From Bugulina stolonifera (Eukaryota; Bryozoa; Gymnolaemata; Cheilostomatida; Bugulidae), in NCBI GenBank assembly GCA_935421135.1, contig OW285191.1, forward strand, positions 1,364,001-1,428,000: a stretch of DNA of 64,000 bases, read 5' to 3'. Below the pieces are notes generated by a model. The model did not search any database. It was not told the origin of the DNA and saw only the letters and a program-made list of their open reading frames with translations. Positions 22,952 to 36,300 of the stretch are shown piece after piece. The translations under genes and the position numbers were made by a program. The stretch's first letter is position 1. The number at the start of each line of letters is the position of its first letter.

Positions 22952-24390
22952 CTATATTACAGCATACACTATATTACAGTAGGCATATACAGTAATACAT
23001 CCAGCCCACTAAGAATCCACTTACAGGATATTTAGCTATAACATAATCTCTAACCAGTTGACCAACCTACTTCCTCTCTGGACCCTGATTGGTTTACTAG
23101 TATTACTAATATCTGTATAGTGATGTTCCTACATTACGCAAGGGACTTTGGTTGCATTTTCTCCTTTTTTTTGTTTTGGTAATTTGCTGTGTCATATAGA
23201 CACACACAGTATCCTAGTTTGGATACTGTAACAGATTATACAATCCACCCGCACACCCAGATACATGGTCAAGCATCTGGCCGTGCCAACTATTGGGAGT
23301 ACAAATGTACAGCTAATGACAGCTATCTGACTTCAAACAGCTTACAGCTTTTGATAATGAGAAAAAAAGAGGAAAAGCTTAGCTTGGTTTCTTTTTCAGG
23401 AGTATGAACTTTAGCCCAACAAGCATATGACTAAGCTAATGGATTAACTCTTACACTACAATGTTATATATAGCTGGGGAATGCCATGAATAATGATGAC
23501 ATTGCTAAACAGTTAGAGTTTGTCTCAAGCCATGCTAGGAGACATCAAGGAATTACTGTGAAGAAACAAACCGTAATTCATAAAGTTTTGCTCACATAAA
23601 TGAACATGAGTATAGGCAGAATTCAAACCACGATATTAATAACTTGGTTTTGCTACATTTGAATGTACATGTATATCTGAAATAAATATTTTACATGTCT
23701 TGAGAATGTGATTTTTTGTACGTATTAGCTGCATGTATTTTTTCCACAATTTCACAAATCGAATAAAACCGAGGGTGAGAAGACAACTTCAGTTTCATTC
23801 AGTCTTTAGAAAAATCAGTAAAAAACTGAATGGAGATGCAAATCAAAACCTCCCGGCACTAATAAAAGGGCAACAATTACGCTACATATCTCACATATCT
23901 ATGGATATATAATGTACAATTATCCATGATATTAGTAACACGATATTATTACTGCAGGCTTACAGTATTGGAATGAGTTAACTGAATAACAAACCATCAA
24001 GGAGTAAAACCAGTGACTGAATCATACCATTAGGCTGAGATCCTACTGTAAGCTAACCACTATGCAGAGAGTTTAAACCTTAGGCTATCAGCACTACTGT
24101 ATAATCAATAATCTTATTACATGACCAGAAATACATCAGTGTTCATACATTTATTTTACTACTTGACTACCTTTCAAGGAATAATCAGCATTCATTGTAA
24201 TTATAGATATTAGCTATAAACTCACGTATACATGTATATCACATATATAACGTGTACATTGTCTATATGTAAATACACACCATAGTAAGCTCTGCACAGG
24301 CCATCAGTTGCTATAGTTAGTATATCTAATGTCTAGATCAGGTCAAGGTGGTGCGAGGTGATGCGAGGTGATGTGAAGGTCATATGAAGG
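22952..24390. other. Intergenic between P450 and MRPS5
   Basis: No exon with both good splice sites and coding character is visible. The MRPS5 3' UTR should occupy the right end; a minus-strand AATAAA lies near 24148, about 240 bp after the stop codon. Confidence 0.5.
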
Positions 24391-27300
24391 TCATGAGGGG
24401 ATAGCAGAGGCATGTCTTTGTATAGCTAGAGTACGCTGGTTTCTAAACTTGAGTCTGTTCAGCTTAGACATGTGGTATCCATTTAGTTTCTCATAAAACA
24501 TCACCTTCCTCTCTCTCTTCAGTAGAGTTCTACCATCTACTCATGGAATGGTAAATAAGAGGTGATGGAGAGCAGTGAATAGGAATGATTAGCTGGACCA
24601 CAGTCTTCACTACTACATGTTGTATGTAGCGTATATGTATATGAACCAATGCCACCATATTTAATGCACATGTACTAGTACTGGCATGCGTGTAGATGCA
24701 CCTGTTCAAAAGATGGCATCTTTGTAACCATAGGGGGAGTTAGAAGGTCAGATGGGAAAGGACTGCAGTTTCCATACAATAACCATCTAGCTATGATTAC
24801 TTGGGAGTTGTCTGTCACACAGAGGGAAGACAACTTTAAATAGTAATCAGTGACTGATGAGTCATCACATCATGTCTACTACTTATTTCCAGTCTGCTGT
24901 TATACAAGGATGAGATACTTTTGCTGAGCAATACGCATAGAGAATAGTACTGCTCTAAACTTACATTGTAACTGTAGATATACCAACAATACAGTTTAGT
25001 TATATGCATGTATAATAGATGTATATACTGCATATGGTTAGAAGTGGTTACTTTAAACTAACCACAGCTAATGGAATCTCACTGGGTCACATAGATGTAT
25101 ATCTACTATGGTGTACAATAGTAGTGCTGACTAATATATTTACTCTAATGAACATGTTACATATTGTACTAAATACTAGTCAATATTTACCCATATAATG
25201 GCGAACGAGGTCAAACTGTTCGAGTGGCAGGGGGTTAACTATACCGTCGGAAGGCTTGGCTAGCACTGTTGGTACATTAAACTCTGGGCTCAGTTCCACA
25301 ACGTAGTACTTCATTTTGTCCGCCAACGTCTGATGCGTTTCCTGTTGGGATGTACAGTAAGTGTATCAATACCATAGCTATATTACATGTATATACAGTA
25401 CATACACTAGTGTACAGTAGTACATACAGTACATACACTAGTGTACAGTAGTACATACAGTACATACACTAGTGTACAGTAGTACATACAATATCATACA
25501 CTAGTGTACAGTAGTACATACAATATCATACACTAGTGTACAGTAGTACATACAATATCATACACTAGTGTACAGTAGTACATACAATATCATACACTAG
25601 CGTACAGTAGTACATACAATATCATACACTAGTGTACAGTAGTACATACAATATCATACACTAGTGTACAGTAGTACATACAATATCATACACTAGTGTA
25701 CAGTAGTACATACAATATCATACACTAGTGAATAGTAGTACATACAATATCATATACTAGTGTACAGTAGTACATACAATATCATACACTAGTGTACAGT
25801 AGTACATACAATATCATACACTAGTGTACAGTAGTACATACAATATCATACACTAGCGTACAGTAGTACATACAATATCATACACTAGTATACAGTAGTA
25901 CATACAATATCATACACTAGTGTACAGTAGTACATACAATATCATACACTAGTGTACAGTAGTACATACAATATCATACACTAGTGTACAGTAGTACATA
26001 CAATATCATACACTAGTGAATAGTAGTACATACAATATCATACACTAGTGTACAGTAGTACATACAATATCATACACTAGTGTACAGTAGTACATACAAT
26101 ATCATACACTAGTGAATAGTAGTACATACAATATCATACACTAGTGTACAGTAGTACATACAATATCATACACTAGTGTACAGTAGTACATACAATATCA
26201 TACACTAGTGAATAGTAGTACATACAATATCATACACTAGTGTACAGTAGTACATACAATATCATACACTAGTGTACAGTAGTACATACAATATCATACA
26301 CTAGTGTACAGTAGTACATACAATATCATACACTAGTGTACAGTAGTACATACAATATCATACACTAGTGAATAGTAGTACATACAATATCATACACTAG
26401 TGTACAGTAGTACATACAATATCATACACTAGTGTACAGTAGTACATACAATATCATACACTAGTGTACAGTAGTACATACAATATCATACACTAGTGTA
26501 CAGTAGTACATACAATATCATATACTAGTGTACAGTAGTACATACAATATCATACACTAGTGTACAGTAGTACATACAATATCATATACTAGTGTACAGT
26601 AGTACATACAATATCATACACTAGTGTACAGTAGTACATACAATATCATACACTAGTGTACAGTAGTACATACAATATCATATACTAGTGAATAGTAGTA
26701 CATACAATATCATATACTAGTGAATAGTAGTACATACAGTACATACACTAGTGTACAGTAGTACATACAATATCATATACTAGTGAATAGTAGTACATAC
26801 AATATCATATACTAGTGAATAGTAGTACATACAATATCATATACTAGTGTACAGTAGCACATACAATATCATACACTAGTGAATAGTAGTACATACAATA
26901 TCATACACTAGTGAATAGTAGTACATACAATATCATATACTAGTGAATAGTAGTAGTCATCATATAACAAAAGACGAAACGTCTGCGTCCTCCGATCAGA
27001 TTCGGGGTTGAAAATCAGGACAACTCATATGTGTTACAATGCTGCAGGTCGGGATCTCGGGTTCGTGTGGCACTAGGACCTTGGGATCGGGTTCCCCTGC
27101 ATCACTGCCGGGGTGGGTCCCTAGCCTTAGGCCCTTGGACCCGCCCTATGGTGGGGTGGGTGCTCAAACCACCCAACCCGCCGAATGGGTGTTGGAACTA
27201 GGGCTATGCCAGGATTGATTAATCTCCTGGACCCGTGATTCATATAATTATGTTACAATGCTGCCGGTCAGGATATCGGCTTTGGTTGGTGCTAGGACCT

Positions 27301-30300
27301 CGGGACCAGGTCCCCCGACATCGCTGGCAAGGCAGGTTCCTAGCTTTAGGCCCACGCACCCGACCTAAGGTGGGGTGGGTACACGGCCATGCATGACCAC
27401 AGTACATGAACACAAGCCATCATTATACGCGAGCAAAGCGAGTAACTAATGCAGTGAGACTTGTGTCGCAGACCAAGCACGATGTGCTTGTAAATACAAT
27501 AATTATACACAAGTGCACAGCCACCAATACTCACCATGTTAAGTAGACCTTGCAGGAAACATCCAGTCACATTCTGGATATTCTTGGTACGTCCCTCAAC
27601 TTTACAGTACAGATCTTTGATGCCAATACACTGTGCTATTGTCTTGATAGCCCTGTGGCACTTCAGTCCATAGCCTGCAGGTAAATACACAGTGTACGCA
27701 GCATAACACCTATGAGTATATTATACACATGACTGTACATGTAAGGATATTAGGCTACAGTAAATCCATAGTGTGGAGGTAACACAGTGAATGATGTGAC
27801 AAGCCGCCGTATTACTTCCTGTGGAAGGAAGAGTTGGAAGAGTGAGTTGAATGATTTTAGCACTGTGGATATAGATAGACAGACCATACTGATAGATAGA
27901 CCATACTGATAGATAGATAGACCATACTGATAGATAGACAGACCATACTGATAGATAGACCATACTGATAGATAGATAGACCATACTGATAGATAGATAG
28001 ACCATACTGATAGAGAGACCATACTGATAGATAGATAGACCATACTGATAGATAGATAGACCATACTGATAGATAGATAGACCATACTGATAGATAGATA
28101 GACCATACTGATAGATAGACCATACTGATAGATAGATAGACCATACTGATAGATAGATAGACCATACTGATAGATAGATAGACCATACTGATAGAGAGAC
28201 CATACTGATAGATAGATAGACCATACTGATAGATAGATAGACCATACTGATAGATAGATAGACCATACTGATAGATAGATAGACCATACTGATAGATAGA
28301 CCATACTGATAGATAGATAGACCATACTGATAGATAGATAGACCATACTGATAGATAGATAGACCATACTGATAGAGAGACCATACTGATAGATAGATAG
28401 ACCATACTGATAGATAGATAGACCATACTGATAGATAGATAGACCATACTGATAGATAGATAGACCATACTGATAAATAGATAGACCATACTGATAGATA
28501 GATAGACCATACTGATAGATAGATAGACCATACTGATAGAGAGACCATACTGATAGATAGACAGACCATACTGATAGACAGACCATACTGATAGATAGAC
28601 AGACTATACTGATAGATAGACAGACTATACTGATAGAGAGACAGACTAACTAAGCTAGAATAAAGTACCTTCAGGTTTGGGAGTAGCCACGACACTCGTG
28701 GCTCCAATCTTCACATGAAAATCGTGCCAGATGGTTCTGTTGTCCTTGAGGTTGACATACTGTAGCCGTTGTGCTGCCACATTCTTAGCCTGTGAAGAAC
28801 AATAGACTACGTTATGCTATACTTGTGTGCGTTATGTTACATGTTGTACTATAACTGTACATTATACTACACATCATATATACCACAAAATGATAACATC
28901 CAAAAGTTCACTTACCTCACTGTAGAATCTGTGGTTAGATGCATGGTGGCTATTTACAAAATAATTCAGTAAGATTTTATGCACATGAGACGAACCTTGC
29001 GGATAGCTGGGTTTCCTAAACTTGACTTGGCCACACCGAGTCCAACTAGTCCCTTTCCATTTCCCACGACAACAAGAGCACTGTAGCTGTATTTTCTGCC
29101 GAGATTGCCTGTCATGTGTGAAACAGTCTTGAACTCCAGAACCCTCGAGTCGAATCCATCAAATTCATCTAAAAAGTCAGTGGTGGATATTTATATACAT
29201 ACTCTCAATGCAGGGCCAGTTAGCTAGTGGTGGATACATACATACTCGGTGAGGGGATAAGTTACATGTAGCTAGTGGTGGATATACATGTATACATACA
29301 CTCATTATGAGGATCAGGGGCTCCTGCTGATATGCCTGGCAGCTTGCCACCACTCCAACCTCTCTCTAACGGGAATTTCTTAGTTCTAGCAAGCTAAATA
29401 ATAATAGAATGTCATTAAATAGCCTGTCCATTCATTGGACAGTCTACTTGGTAATGTAGTATCCAGTTGAAGATTCGTATCTACCAGTGTGCAATGTAAA
29501 GACAGGTAACGATGTGACCTTACTACATACTCTGTGATAATTCTCTCTCTGAGCCAAGAGTTTTGCTTCCTCATCCTCTTCCTTCTCGAGAACAGCCATC
29601 TTGACTTTTTCATTATTACCAATCAGCACATTGGCATTGAGTCCGGGGTAGATATACTTCTTGTGCTTAGCTACCAAGTGATATGAAATTAAACGTACAA
29701 GGAAAATCATACCCCTTAAGACTATTTTGTAACTAACTTAATCAACACTAACCAAATAATCACATAAAATTATTATACCTATAATTAACTTTATATCTAT
29801 TAGCAATAGTTGGAATATTTAGCCTTTAAAGTATAATATTATCCTTTCATCTTATAGCTCTATTGTGTAAGTAACTTTGTAGCTTTACTCTTAACCTAAT
29901 CCACTTCCTTAGCTTTTTTCTTTGATGTACTTCCATTATATAAAGTAGCCCCTAATTTTCAGAACCCCATTTATCCTCTGATGATGTTACTTGGACAAGT
30001 GACAAAATATTAGGAAATAAATCTCTATTATATAAAAAATGCCTCTTGTACTACTATTCATCATTAGAATATATACTACTATTATCCCAACTCACTACAG
30101 ACATACAATGCATACTACCAGCAACAGGTTTGTTCTCCAAACTAGTGCATTTTCTTGTACTTGAATTTGTTTGTGAACAATAATTAAAGGAGAAATTCAC
30201 AAATTGTGCCCTACTTTGAAGTTAGTTTTTGTACTGTTCTAAAAAAGATATTCAAACAATTATTGTACAGTATACCAAATCAACATATGTTCTCTTATTA

Positions 30301-33300
30301 ATAACATAGTATTTGTATTTTATGATCCTCCTTATGCCTCAATTAGTGAAATTAAAACTCCTTCTAAACGATTGAAAAATTAGGAGTTATCTCCTTTTTG
30401 AGATTTCGGCATACTATTTTGTGAGACTACGGTTTCCGGCGATCGACCATTCCTGGGGAGATAACTTTATACTATTATCCGTATAACATAATGCTATGCT
30501 AATTATACATGTATTTGTTTTCCTTACTCTCATTTCAATTTCTTGACTGCACTTATAAATTGAGTGGATTAATTGAGTTGTCAGTGCAGTGCAATCACAT
30601 AGACCTTAGTATCGTCTGTCAACAATGCAAATGCATTTATACCTGTACATGCATCAGTAATATAATATACATTTTATCATTATAAAACTTATGTATGACA
30701 AATGAACGTGCATGTACTGGCTGAAGGCACCAAAAGGCACAACACACAGTATTTTTATAAACATTATATGTAATCACGAATTCTTTATTATATCTACATA
30801 TACATGCATGTATAAAAGGTTTACACAATATCATCGGAAATAATTTCTGACACTCTGCTACCCATGAAAAACATTGGTAATAGTATTATTAAAAGTACAC
30901 ATTAAAATATTATATTGCAGGTGGCTAGGCTACTGCGGATTCTAGGATAGCTTTAACTGCTGAATCTATGGCAAAGCACTAATGATTACTACCATGTAGC
31001 ATGTAGCACTTATGTGCTACTATGGTTTTATAACATAGCCAACAAATTGTGCTAGAGAGTATTGGAGCAGTCAGAGCAGAGGTGTACAAGTGGAGGAAGT
31101 TCCAGCTGAGTGCAGAGTGGACTGTGTTATGATCAAACTTCAACTTCACTGCCTGAGTTTCAACAGTTGAACACTTGCATAGTTGGTGAGGTAGAGGTCA
31201 CTGGCAAGCCCTACAGTTATAAACTGACCTTGTTGACCATATGATGTTGACAGTTAACATAATGGCTGATAGCAAATGGTTGCAAGATTCAGGCCATGGA
31301 GGTCAATAATTGTTTAGATGCAGTAGTGGAGAAATTTGAGATAACCTCTGTTTTTCAGTAAAACTTAAACAGAAATCGCTTTCTCTAGATTTATTCCCCT
31401 TCTCCAAAGCCCCAACTAAGGAGTAAGGAGGTCTATCTAGCTTTCACCACTACTGCACCTACATGCAAAAGCAATGGACAAATATTTAACCTCAAGGAGA
31501 CTGCCGGCAAGGATACCAGACCAACTGCAATGATGAATGAGGTTTCTTTCTAAAGTTGTTCCTGTTGAACTGGATAGTTTACCCTCCCTTCATGTGTAAC
31601 AATGAATAATTCATGTAAGTGTAATTACTATAATAACCAAATTCAAAATTATTAGAGACTCTGAAGGAGTATCAGATTCTAAATCTTCTTTGCCGATAAA
31701 GCATCAATGTTTAAGATACAGGATTCTAAGTAGTTATTCATACAACTACCTACCTGAAGAGCTATATGGATATGAAACTGCATTTTCTTGAAAGCATCGG
31801 CTAGTGCATGGTAAAACTCATTAGTGCTTCAGTACTACAAACTCATAGAATAAAGTAAGGGAGCATATCGGCATCTGGTGGCCCAACTGCAGCAGGCACT
31901 GCAACATCCTACAACACAAGTCAACAAGCTGTATGTGTTAGTATCAACTCAACATTGATAGTATGCCCACTATCGTCAGTATTAGTAGTCGCAGCAGCAG
32001 TTTACTAGCAAAATAAAAGAACCATTTGTGGTATTAGCTGTAGTTTGTATTAGCAGTAGGAGTAGTTACTTATAGTAGTAGTTAGCAGTAAGTTAAAGTG
32101 ATAGCAGTGTAGTAGCAGTATTACGGTGATTTCAGTAGTTAGTTATGGTTGCATTAGTAGTAATTATGCAAGTAGTTAAAATCAGCAGTAGTAATAGTAG
32201 TAGTTGGTTACAATTATAATAGTTAGTCGTAGAAAAGTGGTAAGTTGTCGCAGTAGTACCAGAGGGTCCAGTAGTAGCAGTAGTAGCTACAGTATCAATA
32301 GAATCAACAGAAGTTGAATTATCAATATTAATAGTAGTAGTTAGATATAGTAGTCACCAAGTCACCACAGTGTAGGCCCAATGTTCTTAGTCACATAGGC
32401 CTATGCCATTATAGAGAATAGAATAGTATCAATAGGGGTTGTCACAGTCACTGAGGCTAAAGTAAATTTGTTAATGGTCAGTATTGTGGAACAGATTCAT
32501 AATATTGCACAAACATACATAGGATACTAGTTTTTTTTCCAGAGATGTTTGCAAGTTTTATTTTGGAAACGAGTCTTTTAATAAGCCATAAAATGTTGCT
32601 TGAATTAACTGAGTCTGGCATTTCTGGTTTTTCTTTCAGTCATTGGGCTTACTTACTGCTTATTTTAATTTTATTTATCTGAACGCACGCCATGAAATGA
32701 AAATTAGCAAGATTAAAATAAAATCAAAATAGGCAGTAAAGGAAGAAATAGAACACCAGGAAAGTATGGAGGTGAAGTGATGTACTGCAATCCAATACAA
32801 TGGGGAAAAGACAGTTCCAAACTAAACCTCTCCGTGACAGTTTGAACCCCTAACCCCACCCATTAATTTTCCTTTTTAATATTAATTTTTCATTTAATTA
32901 AACTTAATTATCGGTGGATTGTATTCTAATAAATGTAATCTACACAGTTGAGAAACGTCCTGCTGGAACTGTCTTTTTTGGAAATGTTGCTTTACCATCT
33001 CCAACTAACAGCTTTCATCATTTATATTTAGCCTGTTTTGGTAAAAGCAACACAGTAAATAAATTGAATGACATATTATTAGATTGATTTGCATTGCCTT
33101 CAATTGATTGTTTGACTTTTAATCATTAATTTACAGCGGCAAGTAAGCAGTAACTGGTGATTCATTTGTCTTGTGTCTAGTCAACAGCAATCTGATGCCA
33201 AAGAAATAAAAGTGATTTTATTGCAGCTTTAGTTCATGTTGTATTCCCCACGAAAACTTACTGAGAGTCACTGCTAGCTGAATCTGACTGAGAGTCACTG

Positions 33301-36300
33301 CTAGCTCCGCTGAACTACCAACGAAACCCATGGTAGAACAGTTATTAATTAATTACGTGCATAAGTAAATAAAAACAAACATAATTGATAATAAATAACT
33401 ATTTTAAACATATTCAAATTGAAACTAGCGTTTTTTATAGTTCAGTGAAACTGCAGTGACTCAGTGACTCTCAGTCAGAGAGAGAGTCGGTGGGAAATAA
33501 TCTAGTAGGATTAGAAAAGAATGAACAAATACTTATTATAATATAACTTGATTTGATTTCTTACCGACGGATGAATATGCATTGTAGAATATGCCGCGAG
33601 CTATTAGTCAGTATAAAAGACAAGTAAGTGTAAGTAGCAGAAAACTTTGGAAATTACTAAAAAACACAAATGGCCGTCTCAAACCACTAAACTGTGAATG
33701 CGCAAACTCGCCGGAAACAGCACGGCTATAGCAATATAGTGGATTTAACGAGGCATATATTAATCACCTCGCATATCGGTGTAAGTCTGCAGATCTTAGA
33801 CTACCAACGAGGATGCGCCCATGACCAATCAGATAAACCGATTTTTTGGATAAAAACGCGGATTTTAATATTTGTGGAAATGACGTCAGAAACCGCCAGA
33901 TTTCGAACTATCACTTTAGAATCACTTCAAAATTTGTGATTTTCCCCTTTAAGGTGATTACTTGTACTTGCTATTAGTGTAACTAGTCAACATATTTGAC
34001 TGTTAGATTGCCAAAAATTAGATTTGAATTTCAAGTGATTTATGACTTGAATAAATATCAATTTCTATCCTACAAACAACGTGACCCATGAGAGCACAAC
34101 TCTTTAAGTCTCAGCAACATTAATTTTCTGTTGAATGCTGAAGACCATATTCTCTTGTGTGGGGTAAACACAGACACCCTCTGCGAACTCTGGTGGCTGT
34201 AGATTAGCCCAGAGGGAGGCAACTTGGGCCACTGAAACTGTTTTCAACACAACAACGAGGTAAGTGAGGGAAGGAGAGGCTAGCTACTCCATGACAGGTT
34301 AGTGCTGTGTGCTCATCCCCACAACTAAGGTCTTAATAGTATGTACGTGCCACACCACTCACATTACTGTATTCCTTCCACCTAGTTGTACTGTATATAA
34401 ACCTGCTGTTATGGGAATACACAACTTTGTTAACTGCCAACCAAAAAGGAAGCTGGTAGGTTAGCCTTGGGGCTATTACCACCAGACGAAATAGTCCAGT
34501 GGGTGGACGGTGGAGTAATAGTCCAGTGGGTGGACGGTGGAGTAATAGTCCAGTGGTGTACATACATGCATATTATATCATATGGCGTAAATATACGCAT
34601 ATTATATCATATGGTGTAAATATACGCATATTATATCATATGGTGTAAATACACGCATATTATTATATCATATGGTGTAAATATACACATATTATATCAT
34701 ATGGTAGAATATTTGGAATGCTGGTTGATATTGCTCCCCCTATCTACCTACATGTAACTCGAACAGTCTATCAAACCACTAATGTAACCTCTTATAAAAC
34801 CTCTGGGTTTGGACTCCATAAATATACACCTAAGTCTTGCTCTCAAACTACTATATCTCCTTCATATGACTGCTGCATAGAAGGGAAGAGAGAGAGGGGA
34901 GATATAACCTCTTACTATAGACAAACACATAGAGTAGACCTACAGGAATGAATAGTGTAAGTTATACTTGCACATAAGTTGACTTACAGTAACCAAACCT
35001 CTTGCCAATGTTGATGTTTACCACCTTCTTAGAGGATCCACGTTTACCTCTTCCTTTCTTCTTACCGGCATTACTCACACTGGAACAGCCTTCCCACAGC
35101 TGCCGTAGGCTCACTACATATAGTATAGTGTAAATATATGTGACTTACTATATAATATGTAAGTGTGTAAGTATATGTGACCTACTAAATATGTAAATAT
35201 ATGTGACCTACTATGTATTATGTAAGTGTGTAAGTATGTGTGACCTACTATCAGTGAATGTTGATCCAAATCTACATGATATCAACATTGGAGACGGGTT
35301 GGATGGAGTAGCTGTCAGTGAAGTCGTGCACTCTGCAAGTATAATTATATTTATATATATACATGTATACTATACAATGTAGTTGATACAATGCATCTAC
35401 ATGTACTAGTAAAATATACATATACATGTATTACTATACAATGTATCTAAATCAGTGTTCAAAGTGTGGAGTATACGGTGTGTCCCACCTCAATATTGGA
35501 GGTTATAAGGCCAGCAGGCGAATACCTTCATTTCAACAGCTAATTTTTCCCCACACAGTCACTGTGGACCTGATAGCGTAGTGGTAGAGTGCTTGATTGT
35601 CATTCATAAGGACATGGGTTTGGATTTCACAGAGCATGAATTTTTCTCATTTTAGTAATCCACTAATTTCTTAGCTACCATAAGATCAAGTTGCTAGATT
35701 GCAGGCAGCGTGTACCCATCTCATTTGTTCCACTTTGAACACTGATCTAGATACATGCACATGCAGTAGACATGATGTAGGCTACATGCAAGACTGTAGG
35801 TAACACTCATGTTAAAAGTGTATCATTTGTCAGTGGCGACGCAGTGTTCCAAGTCCAAAATATTTACTCATTTTGTGGACTAGAAGCCTCTCTGAAAAAT
35901 GACACAGGCTACACGTATCCTCAAAGTGGGACACAGGCTACACGTATTCTCCAAGTGGGACACAGGCTACATGATTCCTCCCCAGTGGGACACAGGCTAC
36001 ACATATCCTCCGTGTAGGGAAGACTAAGCTGAGGGAGCCTACCTCTGGAGGCTTAGTGCTGGGTTTTTGAGCATTAAATAATTTTCAGATATTTAAAGAT
36101 TCAACACGTGTCAACTGCTCCTGGGTAACGGTGGTCATAAAATTCATGAATTTTGCTGCATGTTTGAAAGCAGAAGGAATTGATGGTTTGTACTGGATCT
36201 TGTATTTAGTTAGCTCTGGTACTGACGGTTACCACATGTATGTGTGAGCTAAAAGGTGGCGATGTACTACTGGTTCGACACAATCATGTAATATTTAATA

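Noticed and set aside
24846..24862. CTGATGAG as a further hammerhead core (also near 17070)
   Set aside because: No stem II followed by GAAA, and no flanking stems; chance matches to the seven-base core.
25371..26960. Regular repeat-and-spacer look suggesting CRISPR
   Set aside because: Units are contiguous, spacers are not unique, and the host is eukaryotic.
27721..28707. 224-328-codon minus ORFs of YLSISMVYLS repeats
   Set aside because: Minisatellite in MRPS5 intron 6; only the short true exon at 28669-28789 is coding.
30184..33955. Large TIR element bounded by TTAAAGGAGAAATTCACAAA and its approximate inverse
   Set aside because: The ends match only over about 25 bp with several mismatches and no transposase lies between; probably two separate elements with similar ends.
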